From Pseudoxanthomonas koreensis_A (GTDB lineage: Bacteria; Pseudomonadota; Gammaproteobacteria; Xanthomonadales; Xanthomonadaceae), in contig NZ_CP169056.1 in NCBI RefSeq assembly GCF_041890415.1, positions 1,860,001 through 1,924,000 on the forward strand: a DNA stretch of 64,000 nt. The letters run 5' to 3'. The translations under genes were made by a program, and so were the position numbers. The notes beneath the pieces are model-generated. The model saw only the letters and a program-made list of their open reading frames with translations. It made no database searches and was not told where the DNA came from. Shown here in pieces: positions 26,627 to 33,247 of the stretch; the stretch's first letter is position 1; the number at the start of each line of letters is the position of its first letter.

Positions 26627-28012
26627 TCAGGCGTGCTCCAGCGCCTGCGACAGGCGCTCGACCGCGATCACCTCCAGCCCCTTGAAGCTGCCCGACCGCG
26701 GCGCATTGACCTTGGGCACGATCGCGCGGACGAAACCGTGGGTGGCCGCTTCGCGCAGCCGCTCCTCGCCGTTGGGCACCGGCCGGATCTCGCCGGACAG
26801 GCCAACCTCGCCGAAGGCCACGGTCTTGTCGGCCAGCGGCCGGTCGCGCAGTGACGACAGCACCGCCAGCAGCACCGGCAGGTCGGCGGCGGTTTCCTGC
26901 ACGCGGATGCCGCCCACCACGTTCACGAACACGTCCTGGTCGGACACCGCCACGCCGCCATGGCGGTGCAACACCGCCAGCAGCATCGCCAGCCGGTTCT
27001 GTTCCAGGCCCACCGTCACCCGGCGCGGGTTGGACAACGGCGACGCATCCACCAGCGCCTGCACCTCGACCAGCAGCGGTCGGGTGCCCTCGCGGGTGAC
27101 CATGACGCAACTGCCCGGCTGGGACGAGGCGCCGGACAGGAAGATGGCCGATGGATTGGGGACTTCCTTCAACCCCTTGTCGCCCATGGCGAACACGCCG
27201 AGCTCGTTGACCGCGCCGAAGCGGTTCTTGAACGCGCGCAGCACCCGGAAGCGGCTGCCGCTCTCGCCCTCGAAATACAGCACCGCATCGACCATGTGCT
27301 CGAGCACGCGCGGGCCGGCGATGCCGCCCTCCTTGGTGACGTGGCCGACCAGGAACACCGCCGTGCCGGTTTCCTTGGCGTAACGCACCAGCCGCGCCGC
27401 GCTCTCGCGCACCTGGCTGACCGAGCCGGGTGCGGCGGTCAGTAATTCGGTCCACAGGGTCTGCACCGAATCGGCCACGATCAAGCGCGGCCGGGCCTGC
27501 GCGGCATGCTGCAGGATCGATTCGATCCCGGTCTCGGCCAGGGCGTGCAGGTTGTCCAGTGGCAGGTCCAGGCGCACTGCGCGGCCGGCGACCTGGGCCA
27601 GTGATTCCTCGCCGGTGACATACAGCGCCGGCAACTGCGCGGCCATGCGCGCCACGGCCTGCAGCAACAGGGTCGACTTGCCGATGCCCGGGTCGCCACC
27701 GACCAGCACCACCGCGCCCTCGACCAGACCACCGCCCAGCACCCGGTCCAGCTCGCCGATGCCGGTGGATACCCGCACCTCGGCCGCCTGGCTGACGTCC
27801 TTCAGTGCCGTGACCTGGGGCGGATCGACCTTGCCGGCCCAGCCGGAACGGCGCTGTGCGGCAGGCCCGGCAGCGGGCGAGGCAGCCGGCTCCAGCACCA
27901 CCCGCGACAAGGTATTCCAGGCGCCGCACTCACCGCACTGGCCCTGCCACTTGCTGTAATCGGCGCCACAATCACCGCATACATAGGCGGTTCTGCCCTT
28001 GGTCTTGGACAC
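26627..28012 (-). CDS. radA: DNA repair protein RadA
   Basis: A 461-residue RecA-like ATPase that processes branched recombination intermediates. An N-terminal four-cysteine zinc finger (Cys12, 15, 26, 29: CGDC...CGEC) precedes the ATPase core with Walker A GGDPGIGKSTLLLQ, the RadA-specific KNRFG motif (AFKNRFGAVNELGVF) and a C-terminal Lon-protease-like domain (LSGEIRPVPNGEERLREAATHGF). Two in-frame GTG codons are possible starts (28018 and 28012). The second is chosen because GGCAGG lies seven bases before it and only one base before the first. It converges with the CcsA-type gene. Confidence 0.96.
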   Translation of the reverse strand: MSKTKGRTAYVCGDCGADYSKWQGQCGECGAWNTLSRVVLEPAASPAAGPAAQRRSGWAGKVDPPQVTALKDVSQAAEVRVSTGIGELDRVLGGGLVEGAVVLVGGDPGIGKSTLLLQAVARMAAQLPALYVTGEESLAQVAGRAVRLDLPLDNLHALAETGIESILQHAAQARPRLIVADSVQTLWTELLTAAPGSVSQVRESAARLVRYAKETGTAVFLVGHVTKEGGIAGPRVLEHMVDAVLYFEGESGSRFRVLRAFKNRFGAVNELGVFAMGDKGLKEVPNPSAIFLSGASSQPGSCVMVTREGTRPLLVEVQALVDASPLSNPRRVTVGLEQNRLAMLLAVLHRHGGVAVSDQDVFVNVVGGIRVQETAADLPVLLAVLSSLRDRPLADKTVAFGEVGLSGEIRPVPNGEERLREAATHGFVRAIVPKVNAPRSGSFKGLEVIAVERLSQALEHA

Positions 28013-28453
28013 GCACACACCTGCCTTTTCGTGCAGCCAGCGGATCGGAACGGGATTTGTGCCCGCGCCGCGTGCCGTGGCAACGCCCGGCGCCGGGCGG
28101 CCCCGGATGACAGATTAGCGCGCCGACAGTGGCCCAGGCAGGCCAGCGGGCCATCGCCTGCGGTCGCCGGGATGCTTGGCTGGGGCCTGTTTTGCGCCCG
28201 AACAGTGCGCAAACAGGCCCCGGAACCTTGTGTTCCAGGCCTTTTCGGCTCTCGTAACGAGTGGTTACGGCACGATCGCGTAGGATGGTCGCGTTTCTCC
28301 CATACATGTGCGACCGGTGCGACCGCTTTCATCGTCGCCCGCCGCGCATGCCCCAATGCATTGCCCGCCCATCGGGCGATGCCTCCTACGGGAGCGCCCA
28401 TAGATGACGAGCCACATCCACCAGGCCGGCATGCCGGCCCAGGCAACGGATGC
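28013..28453. other. 441-bp structured intergenic region between radA and the YkgJ gene
   Basis: No gene of normal size is seen. Three successive hairpins occur. One is a 15-bp stem with one bulged T at 28182-28221 (GGGGCCTGTTT...AAACAGGCCCC). The second is a small GGAAC/GTTCC hairpin at 28222-28236. The third is GTAAC/GTTAC at 28254-28268. After them, a 17-codon frame (28404-28457) overlaps the YkgJ start by ATGA. The arrangement suggests a long structured 5' leader or a small RNA, but no known riboswitch consensus was recognised. Confidence 0.45.
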
Positions 28454-28457
28454 ATGA
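28404..28457 (+). CDS. Possible 17-codon leader ORF overlapping the YkgJ gene
   Basis: The frame begins MTSHIHQAGMPAQATDA and ends with a TGA that overlaps the ATG of the downstream gene (ATGA). GGGAG lies 11 nt upstream. It could couple translation of the YkgJ protein, or be chance. The peptide has no recognisable attenuation motif. Confidence 0.25.
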   Translation: MTSHIHQAGMPAQATDA

Positions 28458-28768
28458 GCGCAGTCGCCGATGAAGCGCCCCTGTGCAGCCAGTGTGATGC
28501 GGTCTGCTGCCGCCTCACCGTGGTGCTGCAGGCCGGGGACCGCATTCCCGCCCACCTCACGGCATATACCGATGCCGGCCTGGAGGTGATGGCGCGCGAC
28601 GCCGAAGGCTGGTGCGTGGCGGTGGATCCTGCGCATATGCGCTGCACGATCTACGACACGCGCCCCCAGATCTGTCGCAGGTTCGTCATGGCCGGCCCTT
28701 ACTGCCGCGCAGAGCGCGCCGACTACCTCGACCGCAACGCCCGCGGCATTCCGCTGCACCTCTTCTGA
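28454..28768 (+). CDS. YkgJ family cysteine-cluster protein
   Basis: A 104-residue protein of the YkgJ/UPF0153 type, thought to bind zinc or an iron-sulfur cluster through a conserved set of cysteines. The pattern here is CSQCDAVCCRL at residues 11-21, CTIYDTRPQICRRF, and PYCRAERADYL. The biological role of the family is not established. It starts at an ATG that overlaps the short upstream frame and has no strong ribosome binding site of its own, so coupled translation is plausible. The next gene follows after 11 nt. Confidence 0.85.
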   Translation: MSAVADEAPLCSQCDAVCCRLTVVLQAGDRIPAHLTAYTDAGLEVMARDAEGWCVAVDPAHMRCTIYDTRPQICRRFVMAGPYCRAERADYLDRNARGIPLHLF

Positions 28769-28779
28769 CCGGAGATCCC

Positions 28780-29037
28780 ATGCTACGCCCGAAGAACGCC
28801 AAGTCCGCCCGCCCCGCCGCCGCCGCCAAGACCGACCGCGCCTTCTCGTCCCGCAAGAGCGGGCAGAGCAGTGGCCTGACCCACGAGCGCATCGCCGCCG
28901 ACCTCGACGCCTTCCGCAAGTCCGGCGGCAAGATCGAAGTGCTCGGCGTGACCCAGGCGCTGAAGAAGATCGCCCCGGACGATGGCGCCTCCCCGCCGCG
29001 CCCGGCCAAGGCCGCTGCGAGCAAGAGCCGGCGCTAG
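28780..29037 (+). CDS. Small basic protein of unknown function
   Basis: Not a family recognised with certainty. The 85 residues have a lysine/alanine/arginine-rich N-terminus (LRPKNAKSARPAAAAKTDR) and a central predicted helix-turn (SGLTHERIAADLDAFRKSG) followed by GKIEVLGVTQALKKI, and end in PRPAKAAASKSRR. The basic, disordered ends suggest nucleic-acid or ribosome association. The FRKSGGKIEVL motif faintly recalls small RNA-polymerase-associated proteins of pseudomonads, but this is only an impression. A good GGAG site lies five bases before the ATG. It is co-transcribed with the YkgJ gene and ends before a strong terminator. Confidence 0.7.
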   Translation: MLRPKNAKSARPAAAAKTDRAFSSRKSGQSSGLTHERIAADLDAFRKSGGKIEVLGVTQALKKIAPDDGASPPRPAKAAASKSRR

Positions 29038-29109
29038 CCGCCGGCAGCCCGCGCCGACGCACGATTTTCGTCCGAGGCCTGCAAGACGGCCGGGGCTGGA
29101 ACGAACACC

Positions 29110-29150
29110 AAAACAGGAAGGGCGGCCTTGGGCCGCCCTTCCTGTTTTTT
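29110..29150. terminator. Strong bidirectional intrinsic terminator
   Basis: A perfect 18-bp stem (AAAACAGGAAGGGCGGCC and its complement) with a TTG loop, followed by TT on the plus strand to complete a T6 run and by a T4 run on the minus strand. It ends the YkgJ/small-protein transcript (+) and the tRNA-Thr transcript (-), whose 3' end is 7 nt from the stem. Confidence 0.88.
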
Positions 29151-29154
29151 CAAC

Positions 29155-29230
29155 TGGTGCCGGAAACAGGAGTCGAACCTGCGACCTACGCATTACGAAT
29201 GCGCCGCTCTACCAACTGAGCTATTCCGGC
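29155..29230 (-). tRNA. tRNA-Thr (anticodon CGT)
   Basis: A 76-nt cloverleaf on the minus strand with CCA encoded. The acceptor stem is GCCGGAA / TTCCGGC and the D stem is GCTC / GAGC. The anticodon stem GCGCA / TGCGT frames the loop TTCGTAA, whose anticodon CGT reads the Thr codon ACG. The T arm is GCAGG-TTCGACT-CCTGT. All stems pair, with G-T wobbles at the outer pairs of the anticodon and T stems. It reads codon ACG, a common Thr codon in this GC-rich genome. Confidence 0.97.
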
Positions 29231-29382
29231 GGGGTCCACGCACGGCGGCCCAAGGGAGCGGATTCTAGCGGTTCGTGCCGGCCAGGCCAACCTTGGCGCG
29301 CCCCGCATCCGGGGCCTGCGCCATCGTTGCAGTCACGCGGTCGGTGCTAACTTGGCCGCTCCATCCGGCCCCTGCCCCGCCC

Positions 29383-31707
29383 ATGCGCCATCGCTACCTG
29401 CTCCGCCTGCCCCTGACCCTGCTGCTCGCCATGGTTGCGGCGCACGCCGTTGCCCAGGACGACACCATCGAGCAGGGTCGCAGCACGCTGGAGCAGGTCG
29501 GTGCACAGCTTGAACGGCAGCCGGATGATGCGGCGCTGGTGGCCGCGCGCGAAACCACGCTGAAGATCCAGGCGCGGTCACAGCAGTTCATCGACGAGCG
29601 CGCGCCTGAACTGGACAGCCTGGACGCACGCCTGGCCGAACTGGGCGAGCGTCCCGGCGACCCGGGCGCGGAAAGCGGCGACGTCACCCGGCAACGCGAA
29701 ACCCTGCAGTCGCGACGCAATGCACTGGATGCGCAGCTGCGGCAGGCGCGGCTGAGCGTGGTCGAAGGCGGCCAGTTGCTCGACCGCATCGCCGGCACGC
29801 GCCAGCAGCGCTTCCACGACACCTTGTCCGCACGCACCACGGCACCCTGGCGGATGCGCTTCTGGGATGCGCTTGCCGGCAGTGCGCCGCGTGATCGCGC
29901 ACGCCTGCGCGGCCTGGCCGGCGAATTGCGCCAGGCGGTGGTCGCGCATTGGGCCGCCCACCCCGTGCGTGCCGGCGGGGCGGCGCTGCTCGCGGCGCTG
30001 GTGATCCTGCTTGCGCGATTGCTGGCGCGGCGCTGGGTGCCTGGACTTGTGGCAGGACGCGTGCCGGCGGGGCCACTGCGGCGTTCGGCACCGGCGGTGG
30101 CGCGATTGCTGCTGGCGACGCTGGCCGCCCTGCTGGCCGCCATGCTGCTGCGTGATGCGCTGCTCCCGCTTCCGGTTTCAGCGCGGGTGGATGCGCTGTC
30201 GCGGCAGGTGGTGGGGCTGACGGTATATGTCGCGTTCGTGGTCGCGCTGGGCATGGTCCTGCTGGCGGTGCGACGGCCGAGCTGGCGGCTTCCGGCCATT
30301 TCCGACGTCGCCGCACGCACGCTGCGTCCCTATCCGCTGTTGGCTGCACTGGCCATGGCCGCCGCGGCGCTGGCGCAGTGGATCGGCAGCCACGCCAACG
30401 CCAGCCTTGCATTGACGGTGGCGATCACGGCCATGGGCGCAGTGCTGACCACCGCGGTGGCGCTTGCGGCGATGCTGGGCGTCAAGCGCCTGCAGCGTCG
30501 CGCACAACTGGCCGCCGAAGCGGCCGGCGAAGACCCGGACGAAGCCTGCCGCATCCACTTCCGGCCCTGGATGAACGCCGCCGTGGTGGTGGGCTGGATC
30601 GGTGTGTCGATCTGCGTGCTGGGGCTGCTCACCGGATACGTGGCGCTGTCGGCATTCGTGGCCGCGCAGATGCTGTGGACCGCGGTGGTGGTGTCCACGG
30701 CGTGGCTGGCAATGCGCTTCATCGACGACCTGGTGTGCGCGGTGCTGACCTCGCGCGGCGCGGCAGGGCGGCGCCTCAGCAGCCACTTCGGCATCCAGGC
30801 ACAGCGGGTGGACCAGGCGGCGGTGGTGCTGTCGATGGCGTTGCGCATCGGCGTGGCGCTGGCGGCCCTGGTGGTGCTGGTCGCGCCCTACGGGGCCAGC
30901 GGCGATGACTTGGTCGGCCGGGCCATGGCGCTGGCCCGCGGGGTGACGGTGGGCGAACTGGTGCTGAGCCCGCGCAGCATCGGCCGGGCGCTGCTGGTGT
31001 TCGCGCTGGCATGCGCGGTGCTGCAACTGTTCCAGCGCTGGCTGGCGCGGCGCTATCTGCCCACCACCAAGATGGACGAGGGCATGCGTGCCTCGGTGGT
31101 CACGCTGATCGGTTACGCCGGCATGGTGCTGGCGCTGGCAATGGCGCTGGCCGCGATCGGCGTGAGCCTGGAGCGCATTGCCTGGATCGCCAGCGCGCTG
31201 TCGGTGGGCATTGGCTTCGGCCTGCAGGCAATCGTGCAGAACTTCATCTCGGGCCTGATCCTGCTGGCCGAGCGCCCGGTGAAGGTGGGCGACTGGGTGG
31301 TGGTGGGCGACGCCGAGGGCGACATCCGCCGGATCAACGTGCGCGCCACCGAAATCCAGACCGGCGACCGCACCACGGTGCTGGTGCCAAATTCCGAGTT
31401 GATCACCAAGACGGTGCGCAACCGCACCTATTCCAATGCCGAGGGGCTGGTGAAGATCGTGCTGCCGATGCCGTTGAGCACCGACGCCGACCTGGTGCGC
31501 GCGCTGCTGCTGGAGGCTTTCCAGTCCCATCCGGGCATCCTCGACGCGCCGGCGCCGTCGGTGCTTATCGACGGCATCGACCAGGGCCGGGTGATCTTCA
31601 GCGCCACCGGCTTCGTGGCCACGCCGCGGCTGGCGGCGGCGGCACGCAGCGCGGTGATGTTCGAGCTGCTGCGACGCTTGCGCGAACTCAACATCCGCAT
31701 GGTCTGA
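29383..31707 (+). CDS. DUF3772 / MscS-family mechanosensitive ion channel
   Basis: A 774-residue inner-membrane channel of the large MscS class. A signal peptide (residues 1-24, AHAVA) precedes a periplasmic coiled-coil DUF3772 domain (about 25-175). Several extra transmembrane helices follow, then the MscS core. The pore helix is in the GYAGMVLALAMALAAIGVSLERIAWIASALSVGIGFGLQ region (about residues 580-620) and the beta domain is LLAERPVKVGDWVVVGDAEG with VPNSELITKTVRNRTYSN. It should open under membrane tension and protect against hypo-osmotic shock. The start ATG is at the signal peptide. It converges with ispH. Confidence 0.9.
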   Translation: MRHRYLLRLPLTLLLAMVAAHAVAQDDTIEQGRSTLEQVGAQLERQPDDAALVAARETTLKIQARSQQFIDERAPELDSLDARLAELGERPGDPGAESGDVTRQRETLQSRRNALDAQLRQARLSVVEGGQLLDRIAGTRQQRFHDTLSARTTAPWRMRFWDALAGSAPRDRARLRGLAGELRQAVVAHWAAHPVRAGGAALLAALVILLARLLARRWVPGLVAGRVPAGPLRRSAPAVARLLLATLAALLAAMLLRDALLPLPVSARVDALSRQVVGLTVYVAFVVALGMVLLAVRRPSWRLPAISDVAARTLRPYPLLAALAMAAAALAQWIGSHANASLALTVAITAMGAVLTTAVALAAMLGVKRLQRRAQLAAEAAGEDPDEACRIHFRPWMNAAVVVGWIGVSICVLGLLTGYVALSAFVAAQMLWTAVVVSTAWLAMRFIDDLVCAVLTSRGAAGRRLSSHFGIQAQRVDQAAVVLSMALRIGVALAALVVLVAPYGASGDDLVGRAMALARGVTVGELVLSPRSIGRALLVFALACAVLQLFQRWLARRYLPTTKMDEGMRASVVTLIGYAGMVLALAMALAAIGVSLERIAWIASALSVGIGFGLQAIVQNFISGLILLAERPVKVGDWVVVGDAEGDIRRINVRATEIQTGDRTTVLVPNSELITKTVRNRTYSNAEGLVKIVLPMPLSTDADLVRALLLEAFQSHPGILDAPAPSVLIDGIDQGRVIFSATGFVATPRLAAAARSAVMFELLRRLRELNIRMV

Positions 31708-31736
31708 TCCACGCCGCGGATGCGTGGGGCCTGCGC

Positions 31737-32687
31737 TCAGTCCACCATGCGCAGGCGCAATTCCTTGGGCAGGGCGAACACCATGTTCTCCGGCTCGCCG
31801 TCCAGCTCGCGCAGGCCCGCCGCGCCAAGCTCGCGCAGGCGCGCGATCACCCCGTCCACAAGCACCTGCGGCGCCGACGCACCGGCGGTCACGCCGACGT
31901 GCTGCTTGCCCGCCACCCAGGCCGGGTCGATCTCCTGGGCGCCGTCGATCAGGTAGGACTCCACGCCCTCGCGCCGCGCCAGTTCGGCCAGGCGGTTGGA
32001 ATTGGAGCTGTTGGGCGAACCGACCACCAGCACCAGGTCGCAGCGGGCCGCCAGCTCGCGCACGGCGTCCTGGCGGTTCTGGGTGGCATAGCAGATGTCG
32101 TCGTTCTTCGGCCCCTGGATTGCAGGAAAGCGCGCCTGCAGGGCTTCAATGATGCCGCGGGTGTCATCCACCGACAGCGTGGTCTGGGTGGTGTAGGCCA
32201 GGTTCTCCGGCTGCTCCACGTGCAGGGTGGAGACATCGTCCACGCCCTCGACCAGGTGGATGGCACCGCCACCGCCTTCGCGGCTCCACTGCCCCATCGT
32301 GCCCTCGACCTCGGGATGGCCGGCGTGCCCGATCAGGACCACGTCGCGACCGGCGCGGCAATGCCGGGCGACCTCGAAGTGGACCTTGGTCACCAGCGGA
32401 CAGGTCGCGTCGAACACCTTGAGTGCACGGCGGTCCGCTTCCTCGCGCACGGCGCGGGCAACGCCGTGGGCGCTGAAGATGACCGTTGCACCATCCGGCA
32501 CTTCGTCCAGTTCCTCGACGAACACCGCGCCGCGCTGCTTGAGGTCATCGACCACGAAACGGTTGTGGACCACTTCGTGGCGCACGTAGATCGGCGCGCC
32601 CAGGGTCTCGATGGCGCGCTTGACGATCTCGATGGCCCGGTCGACACCGGCACAGAAACCGCGGGGATTGGCGAGGATGACATCCAT
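31737..32687 (-). CDS. ispH: 4-hydroxy-3-methylbut-2-enyl diphosphate reductase IspH
   Basis: A 316-residue [4Fe-4S] reductase for the last step of the MEP pathway, making IPP and DMAPP. Cluster cysteines are Cys12 (NPRGFCAGVDRAI), Cys96 (DATCPLVTKVH) and a third in NDDICYATQNRQ (about 197). The conserved IGHAGHPEVEGT and GSPNSSNSNRL segments are also present. The start at 32687 is chosen because MDVILANPRG is the usual N-terminus; an ATG seven codons upstream is possible. It is the last gene of the murJ-ribF-ileS-lspA-ispH operon, which is widely conserved in gammaproteobacteria. Confidence 0.97.
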   Translation of the reverse strand: MDVILANPRGFCAGVDRAIEIVKRAIETLGAPIYVRHEVVHNRFVVDDLKQRGAVFVEELDEVPDGATVIFSAHGVARAVREEADRRALKVFDATCPLVTKVHFEVARHCRAGRDVVLIGHAGHPEVEGTMGQWSREGGGGAIHLVEGVDDVSTLHVEQPENLAYTTQTTLSVDDTRGIIEALQARFPAIQGPKNDDICYATQNRQDAVRELAARCDLVLVVGSPNSSNSNRLAELARREGVESYLIDGAQEIDPAWVAGKQHVGVTAGASAPQVLVDGVIARLRELGAAGLRELDGEPENMVFALPKELRLRMVD

Positions 32688-32735
32688 GGGGGGAAGTCTA
32701 CCGGACATGTCCGCCGGGGCGGGCGCGGCGGCGGC

Positions 32736-33245
32736 CTATCCGGCCTTGCCCTGCCCGCTGCGCCTGCGCCCGTCGAACACGCCGAACAGGGCGATCCCGA
32801 CCGCGCCGGCCACGATCGCCGAGTCGGCCAGGTTGAACGCCGGCCAGTAGTGCTCGCGCCAGTGCCACTGGATGAAGTCGACCACATGGCCGTGGACCAG
32901 GCGATCGATCACGTTGCCCAGCGCGCCGCCGATGACCAGCGCATACGGCAGGGCCTGGCGCCAGTCGCTGCGGGCGGTGCGCGACAGCCACCAGCCCAGC
33001 AGCCCGCAGATGATGAAGGCCAGCGCCGTGAAGAAGATCACCTGCCAGCCGCCGGCATCGGCCAGGAAGCTGAAGGCCGCGCCGGTGTTGTAGGTGCGAT
33101 ACCAGTTCCAGAAGCCCTCAATCACCGGCACGGCCGTGTACTCGGGCAGGCTGGCCAGCACCCAGGCCTTGCTCCACTGGTCCAGGCCGATCACCACTGC
33201 CGACAGCAGCAGCCAGGCCAGCGCATCGGGTTTGGGCCGGGCCAT
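32736..33245 (-). CDS. lspA: Lipoprotein signal peptidase LspA
   Basis: A 169-residue aspartyl signal peptidase II with four membrane helices that removes signal peptides from diacylglyceryl-prolipoproteins. The catalytic Asp pair is in GNVIDRLVHGHVVDFI and FNLADSAIVAG. Further conserved residues are LDQWSKAWV and YNTGAAFSFLAD. It starts two nt after the ileS stop, the classic ileS-lspA arrangement. Confidence 0.96.
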   Translation of the reverse strand: MARPKPDALAWLLLSAVVIGLDQWSKAWVLASLPEYTAVPVIEGFWNWYRTYNTGAAFSFLADAGGWQVIFFTALAFIICGLLGWWLSRTARSDWRQALPYALVIGGALGNVIDRLVHGHVVDFIQWHWREHYWPAFNLADSAIVAGAVGIALFGVFDGRRRSGQGKAG

Positions 33246-33247
33246 GC

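Noticed and set aside
28182..28221. Bulged hairpin considered as a GEMM (cyclic-di-GMP) or other known riboswitch
   Set aside because: The conserved riboswitch core bases were not found; only generic secondary structure is supported.
31709..31727. CCACGC-7-GCGTGG hairpin between the convergent channel gene and ispH
   Set aside because: Only a 6-bp stem with no T tract on either strand; too weak to call a terminator.
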